From Harmothoe impar (lineage: Eukaryota; Annelida; Polychaeta; Phyllodocida; Polynoidae), in the NCBI GenBank assembly GCA_947462335.1, contig OX381714.1:35240025-35304024 (forward strand): DNA of 64,000 nucleotides. The letters are read 5' to 3'. Under the pieces are notes generated by a model. That model was not told the DNA's origin and made no database searches. It saw only the letters and a list, made by a program, of their open reading frames with translations. Positions 11,872-22,847 of this stretch are shown one piece after another. Position numbers and translations under genes: made by a program. The first letter of the stretch is position 1, and every line of letters starts with the position of its first letter.

Positions 11872-12965
11872 GATCATAGTTATATAAGCAACCGAAGTAT
11901 GTGGTAGGTCAGTAGGCTAAAGGGTCTATGTAAGAATTAATTAGACACTGATGTAATTATCATTCAAGCAATCTACATCTGAAGCAGTTACTCAATTACC
12001 TTTCTATCAATTGGGCAGGTTTATTTTACTTATTAGAATATATTAAATTATTTTGTACACCGGTGCTCCCTTCAAAATGACTTACATTTAAGTTCTGTTC
12101 TTCTAGATGTATACTGGAATCACGAACATGTCTTTATCCTAACTTCCCTAATGTAACATCAAGACTATTCGAAACTAGGATGACTTACACACCAACGAAA
12201 AACACGGTGAAGAATAACGTGAAAAGGACAAAAAGACACTATTTATAGATCTATGCCAGTCAGGTCCTATATTGGGGACACTTTTACTTTGCGTCCTACT
12301 AAAGCAGACATTACTAACTCAAGGCCTACCTGCAGCTGTGAGCTGCCAAGGAGGGGCACCACCCTACCTCATAATAGTCTATGTAAAACCATGATGAGTT
12401 CATTACATATGATATTATTTCTTTCACCAGAGAAAGTACACAAGAATACGCTATTCAAGAGAGGGTAATCATCATATCACATATTAGCTTGAACTTTTGT
12501 AGCCCCGCATTGTTATTGACTTCATAGTGCTGGGTGCGTCTGGGGTACCGACATCTAGCTGTATAATGGCACGGGACCTCAAAGGATAAAGCCCAATATT
12601 GATTAGGAATAATTTATAAATACTTGTGCCGCCTATACATAATTCATATTAATGGCTGAAATGGGTGATAGTACAGAGGGGTGCTGGACTGAAAGGGAAG
12701 CGCTATTAACATCAAGATCTATAGAAGTCAAGAAGACTTGTGCCATATACAATTCATTAAAGGTGGTATCAATGCAATGATGGGAGGCATTTCTTAAAAT
12801 AACTTCAGAAAATGAAAAAAAACATTATCTGAAGTATCGACATGTAAAATGAAAGGATTTTCTTCACATTTTAATGTTAAAAGAATATCCTAATTCACAT
12901 AATTATAATTTTACGAATCTACGACGTCGAAGAGCTTCGTAATCTATCAGAGCCCCCCATCCCCC
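11872..12965. other. oxidase intron 1, no gene seen
   Basis: No supported gene. Short open frames here show no family features. Confidence 0.35.
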
Positions 12966-12968
12966 TAA

Positions 12969-13823
12969 TTAAGGTGGATCGCTACCCTTTGATTTCTTCA
13001 AATTCTTAAATCTATCAGATTGGGCTAATATTGCATAGCCAGATACATAATATATACATTCCCTAAACTGTGTTAAAAATTTAGATCATTTCAAGCAAAA
13101 TGGTGCATTTTGTAATAATGTTGAATATTTGATATGTTGGTAACTGACAATATTTCTTTTTTAAAACATGAGCTAGTACATTGCAGATATTTACTATTAA
13201 GAACACTATCAATGCTATAATATTGCTCAAAATAACCAAGGGTATAAATCATGACAATTTTATACACTGGTTTATGCCATTTTACCCATCATGCAATGCC
13301 ATGTATATTTAATTCAGTTATTTTTTCGCATTATTTTTCATTTTCAAAGGTCCAAAACCCTAAAAATATGCCTGGGACCCCCTATCAAAATTACTTTGAT
13401 ATGTTAGCAAATGACCTGAACTATTTTCTGAGAGAGTTTAAAAAAATGTCTGTTAATACTGAGTACTATTTTCAGCCACTAAGGCTACCAATAATGTCGA
13501 TTTCTTTGTACTCTTTCCCAAAACCTCATATTTTTACCGAGAATGGCTTATTTTGACAGTAAAGGGGAACATATAGGTGTTTCACATGTGATGTTTTACA
13601 TTTACGCGCATAATGGTTCATATGGAAAAAAATCATGGAAGTTTTCCCATTTTTTCTAATTTTCAGAATTTTTTTTTCAAAATTCTATGTTTCAAAAAGT
13701 AGTTCAGAACCCCCTACCTTTCTTTGCATTTTCCGATTTTATATAATCTAAACTGTAAAACGAATTTGGTGAAATTCTGTTAACTTTCAGTGACTTTGAC
13801 CCAAGGGTAGCGACCCACCTTAA
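12969..13823. mobile_element. TTAA-flanked TIR element, ~847 bp
   Basis: The ends are inverted copies: TTAAGGTGGATCGCTACCC on the left (TTAA at 12969-12972) and gggtagcgacccaccTTAA on the right (TTAA at 13820-13823), about 20 bp with one mismatch. TTAA at both ends suggests a TTAA-specific transposase such as piggyBac. The inside is AT-rich and has no transposase frame, so the element is non-autonomous. Confidence 0.7.
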
Positions 13824-13879
13824 GGTGGACGACTGGCTTGGTAGACCTGGAATATGTGTATTTGTGTATTAATGATTAT

Positions 13880-15891
13880 TTAACCCACGGGAGAAGGCTA
13901 AGACAAAGTACTTCACCCATTGTTTATGTAGTAGATAGCCTCTACACCTATACCCTGGTTGATATGCCCCACAACCACTGCCCCAAGGTCGAGGCGAGGT
14001 CTGATAACACCGAGTCGATGACCAGTGGGCTGTCGTTATATGGGCATACCTGACGGGTGTTTCACAAGCAGAAAATAGATACAATTAAATTACACGTTTT
14101 CTAAGACCAACCTAATATCTCCCAATGTTAATTTTATCTTGCTGTTTCATAAGTTTTAATTGCATCTATGGTCATATACTTAGATACAATTGAAGATAAT
14201 AATGTGGCTTGTGAAACACCAGCATAAGACTAACATTTGCTATAAGTAAGTCGACTTTAATAACCATGTAGCATTAATCTTAAATACGCTCCCCTTGTAT
14301 GATGATCACATAGGATCAACATAAATGTTTTTTAAATGTGTATAACCAGTTTATTTTCATCCTGAATAAACAGCTATTTGCAGGGATTCTTGTGTGTAGT
14401 ATGACACATATGTGAGCAGGCAAGCAGAAAGGGGTATCCCCGCGGGATAAGTACCATTTTCAGCCACCAGGGGGCTCCACCATGGCCTAAAATGGAAGAA
14501 ACAGTCTAATATTTCCTTTTTTGTACTTTTTTCTGGAGAATTCAATAATACTATACAAAACATTCTATTTTTGGTGAAAAGCTTCCTTATTTGGAATGTA
14601 AAAAGAACGTTTTAGAGCCTAAATGGCTGTCTCTGTTGATATGTGTTGCCATGGAAACGTGATTTTCATTCCAAATAAAGAAAATGAAGTAGCCCATTAA
14701 TAGAATGATTCACGAGGATAACTATGGTCAAAACAGAATAGAATTATCATTTCTAGATCAAAATCTATGGCCTATAGGATAAAAATGTGTGATCATTTTC
14801 TAATTATTCTAATTATGCTAATTAGATAGAGATATCTCAGAAAGTATGACACTTAGAGCTTATTCGGGTTTTGGAAAGGGCAATGACCACCCATTTTCAT
14901 ATAGCCATTTCTCAAAACCTAGAAATGATATCTTCTTATGTAATATATCACTGGAAAGCTTATGATATCAATTTTAAAGTTGACATTTTCGTTGGATATC
15001 CCTTTTCCCTTGCCTGTACACATATATTGCAAGACAAAAACGTGAAAAAATATGAAAGGAAAATATTAGGGGGCATGGTATGAGCTCCACGCTAATATGC
15101 ATTGTGAAACACTTATACATTAGTTGTATCTAGATTGTAGGCCAAAGACCCTGACTTAACATCTTGGTTGTAGACCTTTGTGAAACACTTTTTATAAGCA
15201 GTATACAATTGATACAACCAAATGTCGGTCTTATAGCCAAACTCCACAGTACGATTTATGGGCCTGAAAACCTTGCGTTTTGGTAAGATATCAAGGTCAT
15301 TATAACAAACAGCAAGGATTACCAATACTCCTTTGCATTTTTAAAGCTCCACTGTTGCAATTTGTTTGCAGAAAACCTCTGCGTTTTGGACTGAATTGTT
15401 GCAATTTGTAGAGAGTGTGATGTTGAAAAGTGCATGTTAAATTACTTTCATATTAAATTGACTTCAAATGGCTTGCAATTTAAAAAAAACTATGCCACAT
15501 ATATAAACCGCAGGGATTTCAGGGCATTGCAGGGGAAAATATTTAATTATTTTGATGTTGGACACTAACCAAATTGCAACACTTAGGCGAATGCCCTTAG
15601 CCGATAATGCCTTGCAATGGAGCATTAGGCCCTTGCATATTGCCAATACCTCTTCAATTCTTATAAACGCAGAGTTTTTCCTACCTAAATCGTACTGTGG
15701 AGTTTGGCTATTAGTGGTTATATACAATTAACACCTGCTATAGAAACACTTATTCTACAATTAATTGTATGTCCCCCTTGTGAAACACCCCACTGGGTAC
15801 AGGTGTAGGCTATCCGACTTAACCCTCAGGTATGTGTAATACTAATAACCATTGTGTGAAGCCTTTGTCTTAGCCGTCCACCGTGGGTTAA
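13880..15891. mobile_element. piggyBac-like non-autonomous element, ~2.0 kb
   Basis: Bounded by TTAA|CCCACGG on the left and CCGTGGG|TTAA on the right; the imperfect arms extend further (ggctaagacaaag, and related blocks up to ~100 bp in). TTAA targets with CCC...GGG ends are the signature of piggyBac-type elements. No transposase frame is present. Inside lies a second inverted pair (gggtgtttcacaag at 14055-14068 and its complement at 15777-15790), with the same gtgaaacac motif also near 14205, 15103 and 15180, suggesting nested insertions. Confidence 0.7.
14420..15065 (+). repeat. unnamed interspersed repeat, copy 2
   Basis: Lies inside the piggyBac-like element and shows the same block order as copy 1: ccaccagggggctcc, ttggaatgtaaaaagaacg, gttgccatggaaac, then 'cttatgatatcaattttaaag'. 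The copy must be part of the element's cargo or a later insertion. Confidence 0.5.
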
Positions 15892-16260
15892 AAGGCGCAT
15901 ACCCTCACATAACTGAAGGTTACGTCATATACCCCCCTTATAACTATATACGAGACCACCAGTCTGGCTCTCGTGGTTATTTTGACATACACTGAGTTAC
16001 TCATAGAGTATCTACTACCTAATGTATATATGTGCAAACTCACAAAAGCATTTCAAGGTGGCATCGAATCCTAAATCTTTCTACTACACACCCAAAACAA
16101 AAAGCTAATCATTTTATATTGCTCTACCGAAGGAGATTTTTTATATCATACTGGAAATTTGGCCCTGTCCTCAGGATGAGACGACAAGGATGCTCAATCA
16201 ATCAATTTATGAAAAAATGAGGTATTTATAAAAGTATTATTTTAAACTCCAGCTACTTAC

Positions 16261-16596
16261 GTTGGCTCCTTCTGTCACCTCCAGGGTCGGCCCAGGGAAC
16301 TGACCATTCACCAGGAGGACACTCCTCCTGCGTCCGTCCCCACTCACCACCCTACTTCCAGCTTCATTCATGCCGACCTCCTGGCATGGGGTCCCGTTCT
16401 CTGCTCCTGCACTCTTCAGGCAGCCATTATGATGTACCACTAGGTCCTCCACGTGTCCTCCAGGGTGGTTTACTGTCATGGTGTGACCCAGGGTGAGCGT
16501 TAAGGTGAACTCACATGTTTTGTCCCAGCAGGGCTCACCGGGCGTGGCAGCGAGGGTGAGTGCCAGCATTGGCACCAATGCCAAAAGAACCTCCAT
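16261..16596 (-). CDS. multicopper oxidase, exon 1 (signal peptide and N-terminus)
   Basis: First coding exon, 112 codons. The ATG at 16596 sits in a good Kozak context (aaccATGG) and begins a clear signal peptide (MEVLLALVPMLALTLAATPG), so the product enters the secretory pathway. The exon ends VNGQFPGPTLEVTEGAN, the standard lead-in to the first cupredoxin copper motif, at donor AAC|GTAAGT, phase 0. Exon 2 then begins VIVHVMNH, exactly as the family requires, which confirms the splice across an 8.1-kb intron. Four cysteines in the first ~75 mature residues may form disulfides. Total predicted protein 893 residues. Confidence 0.88.
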
Positions 16597-16627
16597 GGTT
16601 GCCAGAGCCTCTGCAATAGAGCTGCTG

Positions 16628-16635
16628 CTTAAATA
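16628..16635 (-). promoter_or_regulatory. TATA-like box of oxidase gene
   Basis: TATTTAAG on the minus strand, about 32 bases before the ATG. If used, the 5' UTR would be very short, so this is only a candidate. Confidence 0.3.
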
Positions 16636-16639
16636 TTGA

Positions 16640-18090
16640 TGCTGAAATCGACAGTTTTCTGGCTGGTCTTGTACTGTTTTGTATTACCTTCCTTCCAGAC
16701 TTAAAAGCCTGGGGGAGTTAGATCTGTGAGGTATAATGCAGTCTTCAGCATGTATCATGTCTCAGATGTATAAAGTATCCGTTGTGCCTCTCTACAGTCA
16801 AATGGGAGGCGGAAATACTACAAAATCCGCACGTACACTTCCCGGCCTAATTATTGCAGAATTAGGATAATCGTTGTAATTAAAGAGTCCCTTAATTTTG
16901 AACTAGATCTGGATGACTATTAGCGAATAAACATAATATAGCCTTATAGGTAGATCCAGGTGACAGCATCTCACACTTGAAGTTGAAAGCAACGGCCACA
17001 CCTTCGTATTGGCCTAATTCAGCAGCAATGGAGAGGCACACGTCGATCTATCCCAGTCCACACTTCCTTCCCTTTAGCAGAGATGGGGCACGGCAAATGA
17101 GGCCACCCTGTTACACATTCTGCTCCTTCAGTTCCAGTCCACTTCCTCCTAGCAAGCCCATGCTGTTGAAAAAGCCAAACACAAGGATATATGTATATAT
17201 ATGCTAGGCCATGTACAGTTGTATCCATATAAGTAAATCTCCGGTGTCAAGATAACAGTGCATATCTACTACTACTACTACTATAGGTTACAAAGCCACC
17301 GATGTCAATGAATATCCTATGAACTAGACAATAGAACGACAGGTGCATAATATGCATTCACCTGGAGTCGTATCTCCTCCAGTACTAGCTACAGAACATC
17401 TGATCCCGGCTATATTACTCCTGGACAGTGGAGGGAGTTCCTGCTTCACCTTTTGAGAAAGTAGATCAATAATATAACATAGCTGCCTCCACCTCCACTC
17501 CCCTGACTCCATAGGGGACCAGTTGCTGACTAACTATACTACACTCAATAGCTTTTACAATGCAATCCTTACCTTTTCCCGTCGAGGCACGTTTTATGTC
17601 AATAGATTTTCAGATCTGCAGTCGTCATTATTATTCATGTGAAATGAATCAATATCTTACCGCAGATTCCTGTTCTGATCAGTAGATATTCAATCACTCA
17701 TCTGGCCATGCTTTCAGCTGTTGTGTTTTGTAAGTAAGCCTATATGTATTGGTAGTCTAACTTGTAAGTGTATAGGCCTCGTAGTGAACAGCACCATTCC
17801 TACTGCACTTATAGTATACGTACCGCGTTTTGAGATCACGGTGGCGAGCTTAAAAGTAACGCTCTGGTAGGTCCAGCAGTATTTAGAATTGTAGCTCGAT
17901 TTAGCCCAGGCTTAACAATGTGAGTGGCTTGCAAGACACAAAGCAGGCCCCCACCCAAGTAAACAGCATGCAGGTTATACAGGGCAGTGGGGGGGGGGGC
18001 ATGGTCCACGTAACAGCTGTAAAACAATGCAATCAGGGGGGTAGGGGCTGCTGATTGAATGTATCAATGGGAATACGTAATGCAGATCAC
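16640..18090. other. upstream region of oxidase gene, no gene seen
   Basis: Non-coding. Holds a short cta microsatellite near 17268-17283, a G-run near 17989, and probably upstream control sequence for the oxidase. No exon recognised. Confidence 0.4.
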
Positions 18091-18094
18091 TCAC

Positions 18095-18372
18095 CTGAGA
18101 CCACGGGTTTTAACAAGACCTCAGCTTGGAGAGTGAGTAGGTTATAGGGTACCATGGGAAGGTGTGCAACTAAATATCCACTCTGATCTCTGCAGGACCC
18201 TACAAAGAGGTAGTATACACAACATACCCTAGATGACACCACGACTCTGTAGAGTCCTGGGGCCTGCAGAGATCAGAGTGTCAGAGTGGATATTTAGTTG
18301 CACACCTTCCCATGGTATCCTATAGCCTACTCACTCTCCAAGCTGAGGTCTTGTTAAAACCTGTGCCTGAGA
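18095..18372. mobile_element. fold-back element, ~100-bp arms
   Basis: Left arm 18095-18196 and right arm 18263-18372 are near-perfect complements (the right carries a ~9-base duplication). Shared core: gagtgagtaggctatagggt and accatgggaaggtgtgcaac. The same core occurs once at about 30930-31000. A MITE family. Confidence 0.8.
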
Positions 18373-18385
18373 CTGCAGGCCACCC

Positions 18386-18478
18386 TTAAAGGCGCGAATC
18401 TCGGTACCCCTCCAGCGACAGTCGGAGTGGAGTCGGGACAGGTACTCAGCCCTATATAAAGGGGCGCCGGGGGTTTAA
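18386..18478 (+). mobile_element. TTAA-flanked miniature element, 85 bp
   Basis: TTAA at 18386-18389 and 18475-18478 enclose the family core: ctcggtacccctccagcg, ggagtggagtcgggacag, gtactcagccctatataaa and ggggcgcc. No coding capacity. Member of the family proven mobile by the filled/empty site at 37.4 and 38.25 kb. Confidence 0.7.
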
Positions 18479-18731
18479 ACGCCCTACCCACCCTGGCACA
18501 GACTAGCAGGTCTCGCTCCGGTTCGGGCATTAAGCTTTTAGAAACTACCGTTGCTATTATACAACGTGATCATACGATTTAATTGCCAGCAGACCCACCC
18601 GGAAAACCAGATGCAGGTTGTTCCGAGGCAAAGGAATTTCAAAATCTTCCAGTTCCACTTAATATCTCTGTCTCTGTCTCTCTATATATAGTAATAATAA
18701 AGGCCTATATATATATAATTAGAAATTAACC

Positions 18732-19278
18732 TGTAGTTGGTCTCTTACTACGTATGTGACACTTGAGTACAAAAACCAGACAAGGTAAATTAGACTTTAA
18801 TATACGGCGACTTTATTGTAAAGGTAACTCTTGGGTATTATAGTACAAGTATAACCAGCGGATATACAAGATCAGAACAGATATATAATACAGTGGGCAA
18901 CCCTATAGCATAGAGTTAAGCCCGTGAGCACAGGGTGGTCATGTCACGACAGTCCCAAACCTGACTGCCTTCCAATGGGGAAGCAGCCGTCTTATATACA
19001 GCGCTGCGTAGCCACGTGACCGTACTAGCAGCGCCACCTGTTAGGTTTAGTTATGTAAAAATGATTATGTAACAACTACCGACGGTAACCGAAGGTGGTA
19101 CCGGTACACTACCGTATAGATAACCGAACTAGAGGAGTCGGTGTATGTAACGAACCGACGACACTAGTTAGATGAATAAAACAGTTATTAAACACAATAG
19201 AACCGTGTTGTCTTACATCATACAACATACAATAGATATACAACAATAACAGTTAGACTTTATAGTCAACCCGTTACA
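18732..19278 (-). repeat. element 1, 3' LTR (547 bp)
   Basis: Plus-strand ends TGTAGTTGG...CCCGTTACA; the same 547 bp occurs at 29742-30288 with no difference I could find. TG...CA ends are standard for LTRs. Confidence 0.95.
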
Positions 19279-19290
19279 CTACCCCCCTTT
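19279..19290 (-). other. element 1 polypurine tract
   Basis: On the minus strand AAAGGGGGGTAG directly precedes the 3' LTR, the usual plus-strand DNA primer. Element 2 has the related GGTAGGGGGTAG. Confidence 0.85.
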
Positions 19291-20209
19291 AGAATGTAGG
19301 AAGGGTTGGTTTTATAATAATAATACCTCTTGGATACATTATATACCACGTATATCTATTTATCAACAAGTAACATTTCTACTCATAGTAACAACAGGCA
19401 TACATACATGAACATACAAGTTAACATGCACATAACAGTTTATATCAACAATATAGTCTTTGTAAAACCATAGTCCCGTAGGCACATGATATAGAAACTG
19501 TCCAACTGATAGTCCTAGACTAGTATCAGTTTATAGTAAAGGCACCAAATAACCACCTTGGAAACTCAACACATCACCTACTTCATTCAGCAATGGTGCG
19601 AATCCGTGTGGAGTTAGTGTCCTTATATATAAATAATAGAACTATAATAGCTCTCACTTCCTTTGGCGAAGAAAAGTTTTATAATTGGAACTATAGCAGT
19701 TCCCACTTCCTTTGGCGTAGAAAAGTTTATATATAAAAATCCATATTAGCGTATCCTAAATAAGGTGGGATAGATCGTCATCCTTATTAGGGGCGGTACT
19801 CCAGTACCTAGCAGTTTATGGTGGTAGAGATGGATAGAGTCCAGTACCGGTATAGTACTTCCATCTCTTGTGAAATATAAATATAAAAAGGTAGGTCCGT
19901 GCCTCCCTATAAATAATTATCACAGGAGGATGATCCATATAATAGTTCATAGGTCACAATAGTAGAATGTGACCACAGGATCAGGAGCCCTGGACAGTAG
20001 TAGAGCACCGACGGTTGTGGCTTAGTAGTAAACCACGGTTGAAGACATCAGGCTGCTTCCAGTGTGGTGGCAGTAGAGACTCAGTTAAGTCACGACAGCA
20101 CCGTCGGTCTGCTTTTGGTTGTCCAGGGGCGTGTAGCTGCGTCGATGGTTTAGTTTTACCTCCGAGGGGCGGAACAGTGCACCCCAGAGGGCCTGACGGG
20201 GGACCAACC
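19291..20209 (-). other. element 1, untranslated region between ORF3 and polypurine tract
   Basis: About 920 bases without coding sequence. A ~45-bp unit containing cacttcctttggcg is present twice in tandem (about 19640-19735). No env-like frame exists here. Confidence 0.6.
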
Positions 20210-22621
20210 TTAGGTGTCCATAGGGACACCGCCGGATGGCTTTCCTTCCCCATCAGGACTTCCTCCAGGAGGGGCCTCCGTGGTGTAAACCACAGCAGCC
20301 TCCACCTGGAGAGGAAGGGCTCCACCTGGGGCTACCGAGAGGGTACTCGGCGCCGCAGTAGGCTCCCCGCCACTGACCACCCGGGTAGATTGTGCCATGA
20401 AAGAAAATGGCATCTCATACCTAGGTGGGTGTACTGACAGTACCGGGGTCACAGGAGGAGCAGGCCTTGCGGCAAGCCCCAACCTGGACTGGAGATCTGG
20501 AAAACCAGTTCTCTCCCACTCTGTCAGCTTTAGCCCGAACTGCCGGAAGAACTTGGCGTCACAAGTTGTCAACCTTGATTCGAGCTGGTCGATCGTAGCC
20601 CTCCAGAAGGCATGATCTTGCTCCAGACTCGCCTCGCGCTCGGCAAGGACTCTGGTGCGTTCAGCAACCCAAGCTTTCCCTTCCCGGATAGCCTGTTCTC
20701 TGAGCAACTTGTACTGCTCAAAGTAGGACTTCTCCAAGAAAGAAACCTGAAACTGGAGTAGCTTACTTGCGTTTTCAGCCATCTTAGCTCTGTAGCACTC
20801 GAATCCGGGGACTAGAGTGTCAGAGAATCCAGTGTCAAAAGCAGGACCATCTCCAGGCAACACAGGTAACCCTGCCAGCCCTTCGTCAACAGCCCTGTGC
20901 TCAGGTACTGGAGTCACCTCGTCATCCCTTACGGGGTTAGAGGTTGCTCCGTGCTGGGTTGGAGCAGTCGGCTGGGCTGACGCCCCATCCGGCTGTTGTA
21001 CCTCTACCTGTTCAGCGTCACTGACAGGTGAGACACTCTCCTGTGGGGCTGAAGCTTTCTTTTGCTTCTGACTCCACTTGTACTGCTTGACATAGTCAGC
21101 AGCGACTTGTCCCGCCTGCTCGTCACCCAAAGAGTTCTGAACAATAGCCAGTGCATTACCCAGTCTCTGTCTCTCCTGCCTGGGCAGTTGATCAGCAACC
21201 GGGGGCAATGCAACCGAAGATACCGTGACGGTACCGACGGTTTGGCTACGGTCGACCTCAGATGTTACCGTGGCGGTGGCGACACGTTTCTTCGCAGGTT
21301 CACTGCGGGAACGGTCACGTCCACCTTTGGTATCATCTTTGGATGACTGGCGGCCCCTTTTTAGATTTTTCTTCTTAGGAGGGGTATCCTTCTTTACAGT
21401 GGGCATCGGAGCTTCTGTAGCTGGTCCGAGGTCGGTTTGTTCGCACTTGGCGCCCTTACACAACCTCTCCCAGTCAGCCTCCGTGAGGTAGTTCCACTGT
21501 TTAAGTTTGTTGGTTCGCCACTTAAACTGTAGATTTCCTACACGTTTGTGGCACCCCCAAACCTTCAGTGCAGCCTCAACTCCACGACTAATAGTGCGCT
21601 TGTGCACGCCCTTATTGTCGCAAAGATGCCTTACCAAACCAGATCTCCGTTGGCTACGGAATAGTTCCCCGTCACTGTACTCAGGGCAGGAAGTACTCGT
21701 ACTCCCACTCACACAGTACAAGTAGGGACGCACATTCATGTGCTTCTCTACCAAATGACGGGCAAACTTGAACAGGTTTGGCCACCGTTTTGCTGCTGTC
21801 GCAGTCCCTTTCAGGCGCTGACAGCGAACGTACGGGCAGGGATCCCCTGGCACGTAGTTCTTCCAAGCATATTTCAGCTTGGGGCGGCATGACCTATGGA
21901 TGTTAGGTTTATTCCCGTCTAACACTGCCCTGAGGTACACGAGGTACCAGTCAATGGGATGGGAATCACCTGTCAACCAGTCTTCGTCGTCTGAACCATC
22001 GGTCGTGTGAGGTGCAGGAAGAGCCATTTTGCCATTTTCCTGAATTAAATCAGTAAGGCTCAGGTTCTCCCGGTCATCATCACGGAGACACAGGTTTAGA
22101 CGGACATGCGCTGCCTTGGCGCGGAGGCGTCGATTGGCTCTGCTCTCTGAGACAGACCATCCCTCGGCTTCCGCCTTGGACAGTTTGTCAGCAACAGCTT
22201 TGAGTCTATCTGCCTCAGTCGGTGCGACCTCTTCGGTAGCAGGAGTCTCAGGGGAAGATGCAATCCTCCTCTTACGCTTCCGCTTCCGTTTGGTCTTAGC
22301 ACGAACCGTGGACCCGTCTGATGAATCACCATCAGGGACCGTCGGTTCTTGTGCCAATACACCGGCGGGTTTCGGAGAAGATCCCCCTGCAGGGTTCTCC
22401 TCCTGGTTGGTATTACTACCACCCAGACCAGGTTCTGTCTTCGGAACAACATCACCCGACCCCTCAGGGTTAGGTTCAGTTGGTACCGAAGCCGAGCCTT
22501 GACCGACGGTTGGAGCACCGGTAGTGTCCATTTCCGTGTCAGACTCGAGAACTCGGTCTTCCCCATCGGAGGCCTCAGCCTTCTCCGGGGCCGTGCATTT
22601 GCCATCTACACGGGCTGCCAT
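20210..22621 (-). CDS. element 1 ORF3: zinc-finger-like third protein
   Basis: An intact 803-residue gene after pol, in the position where retroviruses keep env, but with no signal peptide or membrane helix. Order seen: an acidic, Ser/Pro/Gly-rich N-terminus with a basic stretch near residue 110 (KTKRKRKRKRR, a likely nuclear signal); the acidic motif DGSDDEDW near 210; a Cys/His region at about 258-335 with C-x4-C-x21-H-x4-H and then C-x8-C...H-x7-H; a charged linker with RGRQSSKDD; and a probable coiled coil at about 615-720 rich in Glu/Arg/Leu. The same acidic motif and first finger spacing occur in element 2 ORF3, so it is a conserved element gene. Role unknown; nucleic-acid binding in the nucleus is inferred. 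Promoter-like boxes lie upstream, so it may have its own mRNA. Confidence 0.85.
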   Translation of the reverse strand: MAARVDGKCTAPEKAEASDGEDRVLESDTEMDTTGAPTVGQGSASVPTEPNPEGSGDVVPKTEPGLGGSNTNQEENPAGGSSPKPAGVLAQEPTVPDGDSSDGSTVRAKTKRKRKRKRRIASSPETPATEEVAPTEADRLKAVADKLSKAEAEGWSVSESRANRRLRAKAAHVRLNLCLRDDDRENLSLTDLIQENGKMALPAPHTTDGSDDEDWLTGDSHPIDWYLVYLRAVLDGNKPNIHRSCRPKLKYAWKNYVPGDPCPYVRCQRLKGTATAAKRWPNLFKFARHLVEKHMNVRPYLYCVSGSTSTSCPEYSDGELFRSQRRSGLVRHLCDNKGVHKRTISRGVEAALKVWGCHKRVGNLQFKWRTNKLKQWNYLTEADWERLCKGAKCEQTDLGPATEAPMPTVKKDTPPKKKNLKRGRQSSKDDTKGGRDRSRSEPAKKRVATATVTSEVDRSQTVGTVTVSSVALPPVADQLPRQERQRLGNALAIVQNSLGDEQAGQVAADYVKQYKWSQKQKKASAPQESVSPVSDAEQVEVQQPDGASAQPTAPTQHGATSNPVRDDEVTPVPEHRAVDEGLAGLPVLPGDGPAFDTGFSDTLVPGFECYRAKMAENASKLLQFQVSFLEKSYFEQYKLLREQAIREGKAWVAERTRVLAEREASLEQDHAFWRATIDQLESRLTTCDAKFFRQFGLKLTEWERTGFPDLQSRLGLAARPAPPVTPVLSVHPPRYEMPFSFMAQSTRVVSGGEPTAAPSTLSVAPGGALPLQVEAAVVYTTEAPPGGSPDGEGKPSGGVPMDT

Positions 22622-22790
22622 ACTGTTAGCTCAGGCGTAGGTGAACCTCACGGTTCACTCACCCGAGCATTTAGTAGCACAGCTAGTAAACAATAGTGTA
22701 GGTACTGCCGGGCAGACCTAGGCACCACTGACCAACACGCTACCCTACGGGCAAACGTGTTGATCTGAAGAAGCCTGGCCGCCTGTGGGG

Positions 22791-22847
22791 CTTATATACC
22801 CCACCCGTCCCCCGTGACCCCGCCCCTTGACCGGCTTCTCAGCCAAT
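22791..22847 (-). promoter_or_regulatory. element 1 internal promoter for ORF3 (candidate)
   Basis: On the minus strand, in order toward ORF3: an inverted CCAAT box (ATTGG, 22843-22847), a GC box (GGGGCGGGG, 22818-22826) and a TATA box (GTATATAAG, 22791-22799), about 170 bases before the ORF3 ATG. The spacing is like a textbook RNA polymerase II core promoter. Confidence 0.6.

Noticed and set aside
13251..13556. 101-codon forward frame
   Set aside because: Lies inside the TTAA-flanked element in AT-rich DNA, with no family resemblance.
22096..22605. Minus-strand 169-codon frame overlapping ORF3
   Set aside because: Arginine-rich shadow of the ORF3 reading frame with no conserved features and no counterpart in element 2.
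20210..22621. ORF3 as a retroviral envelope
   Set aside because: No signal peptide, transmembrane helix, cleavage site or glycosylation-rich ectodomain is visible; it is charged, with nuclear-type features.
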